The notes under the pieces were generated by a model. It saw nothing but the letters and a program-made list of their open reading frames with translations, was not told where the DNA came from and ran no database searches. 64,000 nucleotides of DNA from NCBI RefSeq assembly GCF_040645615.1, contig NZ_JBEYYO010000002.1, positions 329,856 to 393,855 on the forward strand. The letters run 5' to 3'. Positions within the stretch are counted from its first letter, which is position 1, and each line of letters begins with the position of its first letter. Shown here in pieces: positions 7,634 to 16,504 of the stretch. The translations under genes were made by a program, and so were the position numbers. This DNA comes from Glycomyces sp040645615. GTDB lineage: Bacteria; Actinomycetota; Actinomycetes; Mycobacteriales; Micromonosporaceae.

Positions 7634-10318
7634 ATGACCGCCGCCCGCATCCTCGAAGCCCTCGCCGAGCTCGCCCCCACCGCCAAGGCCGCCCCCTGGG
7701 GCGCGATCGGCTCCCGAGTCGCCTGGGGCGGCGGGATGGGCACCGTGGCCGGGGCCGACGAGCTCGCCGCCTACGACGAACTCCACCGCGACGAGCGGAG
7801 CCTGCGCCAGGGCTTCGGGATCGTCATGGGCCGCATGAAGGTCGACGGCAAGAACCGCCAGGTCGCGATCCCCCTCGCCGCCCGGCCGGTCCGCCTGGAG
7901 CCCGCCCAGGCCCGCCCGTTCGACTTCAAGATCCTCCCCGCCGGCGACATCGCCGTGCACCCCTCGCTCGAAGGCACCCCCTTCGCCGAGCAGCTCATCG
8001 CCGTGTTCGACCCCGACCGGCCCGCCGAGCTCCTCGCCGAACCCGAATGGCTCGCCGAAGCCGCACGCGCCGCCGGATACCCCGTCACCGCCGTCGAACC
8101 CCGCAAGGCCCGCAAGGACGGCCCGGCCGTCGTCCTCGCCCAACCCGTGGTCTTCATCGCCGACTACTCCGAGGACACCCCGATCGCCAAGAGCCTCAGA
8201 GAATGGGCGGCCCGGCCCGGCATCGACGCCACCGCGCTCGACGCGGTGTACCGCACCAACGACAGTGTTACGGAATCCACAGAGGACGATGCCCCGCGCG
8301 GTCCGCTGCCGCTCAGCCGCGAGCAGGCCGCCGCCGTGGCGCTCGCCCGCCGCCACCCGGTCACCGTCGTCACCGGCGCACCCGGTTGCGGCAAGAGCCA
8401 CACCCTCGCGGCGATCGCGTTGGACGCCATCGCCTCCGGGCAGTCCGTCCTCATCGCGACCCAGTCCGTGCACGCCGCCGACGTGCTCGGCGGGATCCTC
8501 GAGAGGCACCCCGGGCCCCGCCCGATCCAGTTCGGCGACTCCGAAAGGGACTCAGGCCTCACCCTCGACGCCGACCGGCGCTCCCAGGCCAAGGCCGCCG
8601 AGCAGGCCGCCGCCGACGCCCGCGCCTACACCGAGCGCATCGAGACCGAGATCGCCACCGGCCTCGAACTCGAACGCCGCCGCCTCCGCGCCCCCGACGC
8701 GCCCGTGTTCCTCCTCGACGACTTCCCCGGCCTGAGGGAAGCCGAACTCGACGAGGTCGAGACCCTCGCCGCATTGGCGCACAGCACGAACGGGAGCCTG
8801 TGGCGGCGCTGGAAGTGCCGCCGGGCCCGGGCGCGCCTCACCTCGGCCATCGGCACGATCGGCACCGCCGACTCGCTGCGCCGCGCCGTCGAGGTCGCGC
8901 GCGACGTGCAGGCCGCCGCCGTCCTCTCCAGCCGCGGCGGGCTCGACCTGGGGACCCTGTGGCGCGCTTTGGAAACCGCCGACGCCGACTGCGCCGACGC
9001 GGCCGGGACCGCCCTGAAGACCCGCCCCAGTGCGGGGACCGCCGCGCGCCGCGCCCTCACCGCGCTCGACACCGCACTGCGCAAAGGCAACCGGGGCGAC
9101 CGCCGCCGCATGCTGGCCGAAGTGGACACCGCCGCGCTGCTCAAAGCCGCACCACTGTGGATCGGGACCGTGGCCGACACCGAAGCGGTGCTGCCGCCCG
9201 TCCCGGGCCTGTTCGACCTCGTGATCCTCGACGAGGCCAGCCACATCAACCAGCTGCGGGCCGCGCCCGTGCTCGCCCGCGCCCGCCGCGCCGTCGTCGC
9301 AGGCGACCCCAAGCAGCTGCGGTTCGTGTCCTTCACCGCCGAACGCAGGCTCCACGACGTGCTCGACCGGCACGGCCTGCGCGAGAGCGAATACCTCCTC
9401 GACACCGGCCGGGTCTCGGCCTACGACCTCGCCCGCGGCGCCGGGCCCGTCGCCGAGCTCACCGAGCACCACCGCAGCGTCCCGCACCTCATCGGCTTCT
9501 CCGCCGACCGCTTTTACAACGGACGCGTCGCGCCCGTGACCACCCACCCGCGCAACCACGAAGCCGACGCGATCAGCGTCCACCGCGTCAGCGCCGAGAA
9601 AGCCGACGCCAGCGGCGTGGTCGGACCCGAAGTCGAACGCGCCGTGGCACTCCTGGCCGAACTCGTCGACCGAGGCGAGCGGGGCCTGGCCGTGCTCTCC
9701 CCGTTCCGCGCCCAGGCCGAGGCCATCGAGGCGGCCCTCATGAAGCGCTTCGACCTCACCACCATCCGCGAGCGCCGCATCCGCTCGGGCACCGTCCACG
9801 CCTTCCAAGGCTCCGAGGCCGAGACCGTGATCGCCGCGCTCGGCGTCGCCGACGGCGACAACGCCGGACGCAAGCGGTTCCTGGCCGGGGCGAACCTGTT
9901 CAACGTCATGGTCACCCGCGCCCGCGCCCACCTCCACGTCGTCACCGCGCTCACCGAGCCCACCGGGCTGGTGGGGGAGTTCCTCGACTACGCCGACCGC
10001 CCGCCGCGCTCCCCCGAAGGCGGCGTCGAACCCGCCGATTGGACCGGGAAGCTCGCCGGGGCGCTCGCGGGCGCCGACGCGACCGTGCGCGTCGACTACC
10101 CAGTGGGCCACTGGACCGTCGACCTCGTCGTCGGCGAAGGTGACGACGCGCTCGGCGTGGTGTGCCTCCCACATCCCGAAGGGCCCCAGGCGCACCTGGC
10201 CCGGCACCGGGCCCTGCGCCGGGCCGGGTGGCGGCTCGTGGACGCGTTCCCCTCCGCCTCGGGCGACGATCCGTCCCGCGCCGCGGTCGCCGTCCTGGCA
10301 GCACACTCGCAAGGGTGA
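7634..10318 (+). CDS. SF1 (DNA2/NAM7-type) helicase with degenerate C-terminal nuclease-like domain
   Basis: 894 residues. Helicase motifs appear in order: Walker A GAPGCGKS (248-255), Walker B LILDEAS (~530), motif III AGDPKQL, motif V AFQGSEAE and motif VI VMVTRARAH. A long insertion between motifs I and II (300-480) is rich in Arg and Glu and probably helical. The last ~85 residues (VDYPVGHWTVDLVVG...LGVVC...RHRALRRAGWRL) resemble the Vsr/MTES_1575-like PD-(D/E)XK fold that often ends such helicases. The Asp of VDLVV is present, but the usual catalytic Glu of GVEC is Val (GVVC), so cleavage activity is doubtful. The N-terminal ~220 residues are unassigned. Likely roles are DNA or RNA unwinding in repair or defence. 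Confidence 0.85.
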   Translation: MTAARILEALAELAPTAKAAPWGAIGSRVAWGGGMGTVAGADELAAYDELHRDERSLRQGFGIVMGRMKVDGKNRQVAIPLAARPVRLEPAQARPFDFKILPAGDIAVHPSLEGTPFAEQLIAVFDPDRPAELLAEPEWLAEAARAAGYPVTAVEPRKARKDGPAVVLAQPVVFIADYSEDTPIAKSLREWAARPGIDATALDAVYRTNDSVTESTEDDAPRGPLPLSREQAAAVALARRHPVTVVTGAPGCGKSHTLAAIALDAIASGQSVLIATQSVHAADVLGGILERHPGPRPIQFGDSERDSGLTLDADRRSQAKAAEQAAADARAYTERIETEIATGLELERRRLRAPDAPVFLLDDFPGLREAELDEVETLAALAHSTNGSLWRRWKCRRARARLTSAIGTIGTADSLRRAVEVARDVQAAAVLSSRGGLDLGTLWRALETADADCADAAGTALKTRPSAGTAARRALTALDTALRKGNRGDRRRMLAEVDTAALLKAAPLWIGTVADTEAVLPPVPGLFDLVILDEASHINQLRAAPVLARARRAVVAGDPKQLRFVSFTAERRLHDVLDRHGLRESEYLLDTGRVSAYDLARGAGPVAELTEHHRSVPHLIGFSADRFYNGRVAPVTTHPRNHEADAISVHRVSAEKADASGVVGPEVERAVALLAELVDRGERGLAVLSPFRAQAEAIEAALMKRFDLTTIRERRIRSGTVHAFQGSEAETVIAALGVADGDNAGRKRFLAGANLFNVMVTRARAHLHVVTALTEPTGLVGEFLDYADRPPRSPEGGVEPADWTGKLAGALAGADATVRVDYPVGHWTVDLVVGEGDDALGVVCLPHPEGPQAHLARHRALRRAGWRLVDAFPSASGDDPSRAAVAVLAAHSQG

Positions 10319-10528
10319 TCTTCGCCATGCGTTGTGGTCGTTGATTTCCGGAATTCCCTGAAACCGCTGGTCGATGCCCATTGCATGCGTCCTGTAGCGG
10401 TATGCGCCGCCACGGTAGTTGAGTGCTGCACATATGGTCGCCGCTGTATTCCCGCGTCACCACTCCCCGGTAGCGTGGTCTCGATTCCCAGCGCCGTGAC
10501 GATCCCGGCGCCCCACAGAAAGCAGCAC

Positions 10529-11251
10529 ATGAACCTCAATTCCGAGACCTTCGGTCCCATCCGCCGCGTCCTCGCCATGGGCGGCCTCGCCGTCGCCGCC
10601 GCAGCGGCCCTCTCCGGCTGCGGTTTCCTCGACGACGCCGGTACCGACACCGATGAAGGCGAAGTCAGCAACGCGCAACTCGACGCCGCCGGCGACGCCT
10701 CCCCCGGCGACTGCCTCCCCGAAGAGGTCCTCGCCTCCGACGGCAAGACCTTCGCCGTCGACTGTTCGGGCGCCGAAGCGTTCTGGACCATCACCGCGAT
10801 CGAGGCCGACCCCGGCGTCACCGCCTCCGGCGGCGACATCGCCGACACCCAGGCCATCTACGACGTGTGCGGCACCGAGGTCGGCGCCCAGCTGCCCGGC
10901 AAGCCCTGGACGGACTGGAACATGATCTACGACCAGACCACCGGCTCGGTCGACTACCTGTTCTGCGTCGAGGCCATCGACCAGCCCAACGCCGAAGGCG
11001 TCGTCCCGGTCGTGCCCTCCGCCGCCGGGGAGTGCTTCTCCAGCGCCGAGTGGAACTTCGGGACCTTCCCGTGCGACTCGCCCGCCGTCGACTCCACCGT
11101 CGTCCAGGTCGTCGAGATCGACCAGGCCGAGTGGGAGACCGTCGACGCCGAGACCGTCGCCATGGAGCAGTGCACCGGTGACGACTGGACCTACTACATC
11201 GGCGCCGTCGACCAGTTCGGTCGCACCGCCGCCGTCTACTGCACCAACTAA
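10529..11251 (+). CDS. Cys-rich lipoprotein, septum-formation/LppU-like
   Basis: The ATG at 10529 is preferred over upstream in-frame starts because it opens a signal peptide with lipobox LSGC (Cys ~31) after twin Arg. About 240 residues. The mature part has two similar halves, each with a GDCL/GECF motif followed by a DCSG/CDSP cysteine, a pattern seen in small actinobacterial lipoproteins of the septum-formation/LppU kind. Six or more cysteines suggest disulfides outside the cell. Its function is unknown. Confidence 0.75.
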   Translation: MNLNSETFGPIRRVLAMGGLAVAAAAALSGCGFLDDAGTDTDEGEVSNAQLDAAGDASPGDCLPEEVLASDGKTFAVDCSGAEAFWTITAIEADPGVTASGGDIADTQAIYDVCGTEVGAQLPGKPWTDWNMIYDQTTGSVDYLFCVEAIDQPNAEGVVPVVPSAAGECFSSAEWNFGTFPCDSPAVDSTVVQVVEIDQAEWETVDAETVAMEQCTGDDWTYYIGAVDQFGRTAAVYCTN

Positions 11252-11267
11252 GCGCCGCAAGTGAACA

Positions 11268-11293
11268 GGGCCCCGAGGTTCGCCTCGGGGCCC
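11268..11293. terminator. Bidirectional terminator between convergent genes
   Basis: GGGCCCCGAGG and CCTCGGGGCCC form an 11-bp stem with a TTCG tetraloop, between the lipoprotein (stop 11251) and the HhH membrane protein (stop 11302). Confidence 0.85.
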
Positions 11294-11301
11294 CTTCGCG
11301 T

Positions 11302-12000
11302 CTACGGGATGAACACGCAGTACTCGTGCAGGTGGTACTCGTACGCGGGACTGATCTCGACCACGAGCATCACCTCGCCCAGGTTCGCGAAAGGCCCCAC
11401 CCGCTCCACCCGGTCCTGGATCTGACGCGCGCTCGACTCGCCCACCCCCGGCAGCGTGAGCAGCACATGCAGCGGCGCGTGGTTGAGGTCGACCAGGCCG
11501 CCGTCGTCGTACTGCCGCGGCAGGTCCGGGCGGCCGATGCCAAGCCGCTTGGCCAGCATCGGGTCCGCCGAAGCGGTACGCCTGGCCTGCTCGCGCAGCA
11601 TCCGCGCCTGGTCGACCGCCTCCATGCCCGCGGACCGCTCGACCGGCTGCGGCGGAAGCGGCGGCAGCGCCCACACCGCCGAACGGATGATCAACAGATG
11701 CGCGGTCGCCCCGACCGAGGTGATCCCCACGGTCGCGTAGAACAGCGCGTTCGCCCACTCCGGCGGCGGCGAATCGTGCACACCGATCGCGGTGCAACCG
11801 GACACCATCAGTACCGAGTGGACGATCAACGCGGTGAGCGTCAGATTGTCCCGCCGCTTGGCCAAAGCGGTGGCGAACCCGATCGGGGCGGCGAAACCGC
11901 ACGTCAGCAACGGCATGAACGCCCACAGGTAGGTGCCGACGACGCCTACGACTGAGCGGCGCTGATGATATCGGGGGACTTGGGGACCGGGGACGGTCAT
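11302..12000 (-). CDS. Membrane protein with C-terminal helix-hairpin-helix domain
   Basis: 232 residues. Residues ~17-115 carry three hydrophobic segments (VVGTYLWAFMPLLTC, LTLTALIVHSVLMV, ALFYATVGITSVG). The C-terminal ~60 residues (LVDLNHAPLHVLLTLPGVGESSARQI) form a ComEA-type helix-hairpin-helix, with the LNxA and LPGVG motifs that usually bind DNA or act as a protein contact. The start ATG overlaps the stop of the kinase upstream by 4 bases, so the two are co-translated. Such a domain on a membrane anchor suggests a role at the membrane, possibly as a kinase partner or substrate. Confidence 0.75.
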   Translation of the reverse strand: MTVPGPQVPRYHQRRSVVGVVGTYLWAFMPLLTCGFAAPIGFATALAKRRDNLTLTALIVHSVLMVSGCTAIGVHDSPPPEWANALFYATVGITSVGATAHLLIIRSAVWALPPLPPQPVERSAGMEAVDQARMLREQARRTASADPMLAKRLGIGRPDLPRQYDDGGLVDLNHAPLHVLLTLPGVGESSARQIQDRVERVGPFANLGEVMLVVEISPAYEYHLHEYCVFIP

Positions 12001-13433
12001 CGCGGAGGACTCCCAGGCGAGGCGGGGTAGGCGGGCAGGCTCGGCTGGGGCGGCGCGGACCAGGTCCGCAGCAGCCGTTCGGCGTCGATCGTATCGGGGG
12101 CGGCCGGACCGAACACCGCGGCCAGATCACGCACCAATGTAGACAACTCCCCGAACGCCTCCGCGCTGCGCCCCAGCGCCGCGAGCATGTCCACGGCCAC
12201 CCGCCGCGACCGCAAGGTCGCATGCGCCCGTTCGCCTTCGAGGCGCTTCTGCCGTTCGATCACGCCCCGCAGGCCATTCAGCGCGCTGGCGGCGTTCCCC
12301 AGGGACGCCAGGCACTGCGCGGCCCGCACCTGGCAGTGCAGGGCCAGCGCCGGGTCGGGGCTCTCGGCGTCCTTGGCGAGGGACCTGAACGCCGAGAGCG
12401 CGCCGTTGAAATCGCCTGCGGCCCAAGCGCGGTCGGCGGCGGCGAGGCGTTCGGAGGCCCGGTCGGCGACCGGGCCGCGCCTCGCGGCGGCGGCCACCGC
12501 TTCGCGGGCGACGCGGGCCGGAGCCAGCGGGGCCCGCATCGGCCAGGTCGGGTCGCCGCAGTCGCGCGCGGGCGCTGCGGATACGGGCGCGGCCGCGAGC
12601 ATCGCAGCGAGTCGCAAGTGGACGGCGGCGGCGTCGGAGCCGCGCTCGGCCGGTTCCTTCGACAGCAGGCGCGAGACCAGCCCGTCGAGTTCGGCCGGGA
12701 GGTCGGGCCGCCTGCGGCGCACCGGTTCGGGGACTTCCCGCAGGTGCGCGGTCTGGACCTCGTAGGCCGAGCCGCGGCCTGCGAACAGCCGCTCGCCCGT
12801 GGCCATCTCGTAGAGCAAAGCGCCGAGCGCGTAGAGGTCGGCGGCGGGCCCGGCCGGCTGGGCCCGGATCTGCTCGGGGGCCATGTATCCGCGGGTGCCG
12901 GGCTTGTCGCCGGTGGCCGTCAGGCGCGAGACCTCGGGCTCGAGGACGGCGGCGATCCCGAAGTCGACCACGTGGACGAGTCCGGCGGGGCCGACGATGA
13001 TGTTGGCGGGCTTGAGGTCCCGGTGGATGACCTGCCGGGCGTGGGCGGCTTCGAGCACGGACGCGAGCTGCGCGCCGATGGCGAGGGTCCAGTCGCCGGG
13101 GAGCGCGCCGGTCTCGTCGAGGAGGTCGCGGAGATTGAGCCCGGGCAGGTAGGCCATGACCAGGAACAGCTCGCCGGATTCCTCGTTGAGTCCGGCGTCG
13201 AAGATCGCGGGCACGCCGGGGTGCTCGATCTGGGCGGTGACGCGGGCTTCGCGGCGGAAGCGGGCCACGGCCTCGTCCTTCAAGGGGCCGGCGAGGAGGT
13301 CGGGTTTGACGACCTTGACGGCGATCTCGCGGTCGAGGTGGAGGTCGGTGCCCTGCCACACGCGCCCCATGCCGCCCGCGCCGACGGGCCGCACCAACTG
13401 GTAGCGGCCGCCGACGACTTGGAGTGTGCTCAC
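11997..13433 (-). CDS. Soluble Ser/Thr protein kinase with C-terminal TPR-like region
   Basis: The GTG at 13433 begins VSTLQVVGGRYQL, exactly where the kinase domain starts; the open frame upstream translates a tandem repeat and is rejected. 478 residues. Kinase signatures in order: glycine loop GAGGMGRVW, catalytic Lys in AVKVV, HRDLKPAN, DFG in VVDFGIA, and APEQ. Residues ~1-275 are the kinase. After that come helical repeats (AADRAWAAGDFNGALSAF, RAAQCLASLGNAASAL) that look like TPRs. There is no transmembrane segment, unlike PknB-type receptors. It is likely a cytosolic signalling kinase whose TPRs bind a partner. The next gene is translationally coupled. Confidence 0.88.
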   Translation of the reverse strand: MSTLQVVGGRYQLVRPVGAGGMGRVWQGTDLHLDREIAVKVVKPDLLAGPLKDEAVARFRREARVTAQIEHPGVPAIFDAGLNEESGELFLVMAYLPGLNLRDLLDETGALPGDWTLAIGAQLASVLEAAHARQVIHRDLKPANIIVGPAGLVHVVDFGIAAVLEPEVSRLTATGDKPGTRGYMAPEQIRAQPAGPAADLYALGALLYEMATGERLFAGRGSAYEVQTAHLREVPEPVRRRRPDLPAELDGLVSRLLSKEPAERGSDAAAVHLRLAAMLAAAPVSAAPARDCGDPTWPMRAPLAPARVAREAVAAAARRGPVADRASERLAAADRAWAAGDFNGALSAFRSLAKDAESPDPALALHCQVRAAQCLASLGNAASALNGLRGVIERQKRLEGERAHATLRSRRVAVDMLAALGRSAEAFGELSTLVRDLAAVFGPAAPDTIDAERLLRTWSAPPQPSLPAYPASPGSPPR

Positions 13434-13750
13434 CCGCTCAAGGATGCCCGTTCGCCGCGCGTGACCGGACGCGGCACCGGCCGGTGCGAAGCGTGCCGCA
13501 GTGCCTCTGCGCCCCAAGCTGAGCGGGTGCCGGTGGTGCGATAGCGGCTGGGCGGTGGGACCGGGGTTGCGCCCCAAGGGAACTAGGGGTCGGTGGTGCG
13601 TTGGCGGCTGGACGGGGGTTGCGGCCCAAGCCAAGCGGGTGTTGGCGGTGCGATAGCGGCTGGGCGGTGGGACCGGGGCTGCGCCCCAAGGCAAGTGGGG
13701 GTCGGTGGTGCATTGGCGGCTGGACGGGGGTTGCGCCCCAAGGGAAGCGG
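13434..13750. repeat. Alternating ~111-bp tandem repeat upstream of the kinase
   Basis: Two unit types alternate. A contains GGTGCGATAGCGGCTGGGCG and B contains GGTGCRTTGGCGGCTGGACG; each is followed by TTGC/CTGCGCCCCAAG. The CCCCAAG ends fall near 13519, 13579, 13630, 13690 and 13742, i.e. steps of about 60 and 51 bases. About two full A+B periods are present. No gene is evident; frames run through it on both strands because the unit lacks stops. Confidence 0.7.
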
Positions 13751-13776
13751 GTGCCGGGCCCCCTCGGGCCCGGCAC
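13751..13776 (-). terminator. Terminator hairpin for the secreted protein at 13786
   Basis: GTGCCGGGCC and GGCCCGGCAC form a 10-bp stem with a 6-base loop, ten bases beyond the stop codon of the minus-strand gene. Confidence 0.7.
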
Positions 13777-13785
13777 TGCTCGCTG

Positions 13786-14871
13786 TTACTCGCAGGTCCA
13801 GGTGACGGCCTTGAGGATGTGCCAGTCGTATTCGTCGTCACCGGCGTAGACCTGCCCGGCCAGGAGCTTCCCGGTGGGGTCGATCTCGGTCGCCATGTCG
13901 CCGAACCAGTTGTCCTCGGGCGCGGTCAGACCCGGCAGTTCCACGACCTCGCCTCCTGCGGGCTGGTAGACCGCCGAGGGGTATCCCTCGCCCGCGGCGG
14001 TGCCTTCGGCGTTGACGCCGGGGGCGTAGACCATGTCGAGGACTTCGACGGTGCCTTCGGCGAGGTTCCAGCGCACGCCCCCTTCGTATTCGGGGGTGAG
14101 GACGTAGCCGGTGGCCCAGTCGCCTGCGAGGTCGAGCGTGTAGAGCACGTCCTCCTTGCCGAAGCCTTCGGGCGCGGGCAGGGCCTCGCCGGTGCCGTCG
14201 GGGTGCCACACGTACGGCGTGGACACGTCGATGCCGTCCTCGTCGAACTGGATGCCGAGCGTCCCGATGACGGTCCCGTCGTCGCGGATCTCGTCGGCCG
14301 AACCCCAAAGGGTGCCTTCGGGAACGGGGAGTTCGACCGGCTCGGTCTTCCCGGCGGGCCAGAGCGCCGGCAGCCACCATTCGTCGCCGCCGACGCTGCC
14401 GACGATGTCGCCGGACTCGTTGATCCCGTTGGCCGAGCCTGCGCCGTCGAGCTCGGTGAGGACGCCGTCCTGCCACACGTACGGCTTGTCGACGTTGTCG
14501 ACGAGGCTGCGTCCGACGGCGGTCCCCGAGGAGTTGACGTCGTTGAGGAGCTGCTCGACGCCGGGCATGACGACTTCGGTGGCCTCCCCGTCGAGGTAGA
14601 CCATCGGGTAGCGCTCGTCGCCGGAGATCCCGACCGGGTAGGCGCGGTAGGCGATCGCCGATCCGTCCTCGCTCATGCCGGTGACGATGCTGAAGTACGT
14701 GTCGCGGGGCATGGGGAGCTCGGTGATCTCACACGCGGCCCCGTCCGCGGGCTCGGCGGCCTCGGCCGCGGTGGCCGACAGCGCCGCCGCCGCGACGGCC
14801 GCGAGCGCGGCGGTCCCGGCGAACAGGCGCGCGCGGCGGGTTCTGGTTGCGATTGCCGCTGTGTTCGACAT
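13786..14871 (-). CDS. Secreted HAF-repeat-like protein, copy 1
   Basis: The ATG at 14871 has GGAAGGA upstream and opens a signal peptide (TRTRRARLFAGTAALAAV...AEAAEPA). 361 residues. The mature protein repeats a pattern in which a Trp or Tyr line is followed by an Asp/Asn-Gly-x-Val strand (NDVNSSGTAVG, NGINESGDIVG, DEIRDDGTVIG, EIDPTGKLLAG). This is the arrangement of HAF-type extracellular repeats that build beta-propeller-like folds. The C-terminus ends in TWTCE, pairing with an early Cys (ACEI) to close the fold. The neighbour at 15053 is a paralog. The substrate is unknown. Confidence 0.75.
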   Translation of the reverse strand: MSNTAAIATRTRRARLFAGTAALAAVAAAALSATAAEAAEPADGAACEITELPMPRDTYFSIVTGMSEDGSAIAYRAYPVGISGDERYPMVYLDGEATEVVMPGVEQLLNDVNSSGTAVGRSLVDNVDKPYVWQDGVLTELDGAGSANGINESGDIVGSVGGDEWWLPALWPAGKTEPVELPVPEGTLWGSADEIRDDGTVIGTLGIQFDEDGIDVSTPYVWHPDGTGEALPAPEGFGKEDVLYTLDLAGDWATGYVLTPEYEGGVRWNLAEGTVEVLDMVYAPGVNAEGTAAGEGYPSAVYQPAGGEVVELPGLTAPEDNWFGDMATEIDPTGKLLAGQVYAGDDEYDWHILKAVTWTCE

Positions 14872-15009
14872 GCGGTAGTCCTTCCCAGGTGGGTTCGCCG
14901 GATCCGTCCGGATCCGGCACCCCTCAATACCGGCGTTCGTCCCCGCCGGGTTGCCCCGATCGGTCCGTGAATCTGTGCAATTGCGTTGTGACACAAGGGA
15001 ATAGACGCG

Positions 15010-15042
15010 ACGAGGCCCGCTCGTGAGTCGGGCGGGCCTCGT
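15010..15042 (-). terminator. Terminator hairpin for the paralog at 15053
   Basis: ACGAGGCCCGC and GCGGGCCTCGT form a perfect 11-bp stem, 11 bases beyond the stop of the minus-strand gene. Confidence 0.75.
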
Positions 15043-15052
15043 TCGATGTGTG

Positions 15053-16123
15053 TTACTCGCAGGTCCAGACGACCGCGTTGAGGAGGTGCCGGTCGTTCTC
15101 GTCGCGGCCGACGTAGACGCTGCCGGCGATCGTGGTGCCGTCGGCGCTGATCTGGTCGGCCTGGTCGCCGAAGTGGTCGTCGGACGGTTCCGCGACGCCC
15201 GGCAGCGTCACGACCTCGCCGCCGAAGGTCTGGAAGGCCGCGCTCGGGTACAGGTCGCCCGCGACGGTGCCCTTGGCGTTGACCGTGGCCCGACCTTCGA
15301 GGTCGGTGACGTGCGCGGTGCCCTCGGCGAGGTTCCAGACCACGCCCACCGCGTCCAGGCCCGGCGCGCTCAGGAAGCCCGAAGCCCAGTCGCCCTGGAT
15401 GTCCGAGGCGTAGGCGTGCGCCTCGTCCGGGTCGACGCCCTCAGGCATCGGCAGCGGTGCGCCGTTGAGGTCGGCGTCCCACCAGTAGGGCACGAAGTCG
15501 CCTTCGGCGTCCTCGTAGTAGCCGACGATGACGCCCTCGTCGTTGATCTCGCTGGCCGAACCCGAACCGGCGCCCTCGGGCAGCGGCAGGTCGATCACCG
15601 TGCCCTCGAACCCGGGCGCGAACACCGGCACCTGCGGATACTGGCCGCGCGCGCCCACGACGTCGCCCTGCTCATTGACGCCGTTGGCCTCGCCGCCGTC
15701 CTCCCAGGACAGCTGGGCGACCTTGCCCTCCTGGACGATGTAGGGCAGGACCCTGCCGTCGATGTAGGTCGACCCCGAACCGAAACCGGTGGAGTTGACG
15801 TCGCTGACCTCTTGGTCCTCGCCGGGGATCGGGACCGCGTGGGCCTCGCCGAAGATGTACATCATCGGGAAGCGCTCGTACCCGCCGTCGGTCGGGTAGC
15901 CGCGGTAGACGACGGCCGAGCCGTCGTCGCTCATGCCCGTGGTGAACGTGAAGAGCTGACCGTCCGGAATGGGCAGTGTCGTCATCTCGCACGTCGGCGC
16001 CCCGGTCTCGGCGGCCGCGGCCCCCTGGACCGGCAGCGTGATCGCGCCCGCTGCGGCGGCTACGGCTGTCGCCGCAATGAATGCCTTGCGGCCGTTGATC
16101 TTTCGTTTCGCCGTGGTTGACAT
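15053..16123 (-). CDS. Secreted HAF-repeat-like protein, copy 2
   Basis: The ATG at 16123 has AAGGGA upstream and begins a signal peptide (KRKINGRKAFIAATAVAAAAG...GAAAAE). 356 residues. It is a clear paralog of the 13786 protein. They share the CEMTTLPIPDG/CEITELPMPRD start, SDDGSAVVYRGYP, NDVNSTGFGSG, NGVNEQGDVVG, NDEGVIVG and the end VVWTCE. The two lie head-to-tail, each with its own ribosome binding site and terminator, so they are probably transcribed separately. The function is unknown. Confidence 0.75.
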   Translation of the reverse strand: MSTTAKRKINGRKAFIAATAVAAAAGAITLPVQGAAAAETGAPTCEMTTLPIPDGQLFTFTTGMSDDGSAVVYRGYPTDGGYERFPMMYIFGEAHAVPIPGEDQEVSDVNSTGFGSGSTYIDGRVLPYIVQEGKVAQLSWEDGGEANGVNEQGDVVGARGQYPQVPVFAPGFEGTVIDLPLPEGAGSGSASEINDEGVIVGYYEDAEGDFVPYWWDADLNGAPLPMPEGVDPDEAHAYASDIQGDWASGFLSAPGLDAVGVVWNLAEGTAHVTDLEGRATVNAKGTVAGDLYPSAAFQTFGGEVVTLPGVAEPSDDHFGDQADQISADGTTIAGSVYVGRDENDRHLLNAVVWTCE

Positions 16124-16504
16124 CGTGGCGTCGTCCCTTCGGGAAGCGGAGTGTCGGAATCTTGTGATTTCAACACCACTACGACGCTCGTCGCGGTACG
16201 CCGGGTTGCCCGGGGGCGTCGGTTTCATCGCCTTCGCGGCGCTTGTCGAGCTCGCGCCGTTGTGCGCCTCCACACTGCTTCGCCGGAAAACTGTCAACAA
16301 CCCGGGGCATTTCGCCCCCCAGGACATTCGCGCCTCACTCATGCCCCGATGAAACCCCTGCGTAACACGCCTACTTGCAGGTAAGAATTTCCTGTGCCCG
16401 CGTTGACGGTGGCATGTGTCGGACGCTACAGTTCTTCACTATTACCCTTCCGAGTGACTGCGCACTCGCCCCCACAGGTGAACCCCAAAGTGGCAGGGAG
16501 CCAT
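16124..16504. other. Divergent intergenic region, no gene seen
   Basis: This 381-base gap lies between the minus-strand secreted protein and the plus-strand DUF4272 gene and should hold promoters for both. ORFs here are short and lack ribosome binding sites. I could not pick out a confident -35/-10 pair. Confidence 0.5.

Noticed and set aside
13434..13841. 136-residue N-terminal extension of the kinase
   Set aside because: It translates the alternating tandem repeat, and the kinase fold begins exactly at the GTG at 13433.
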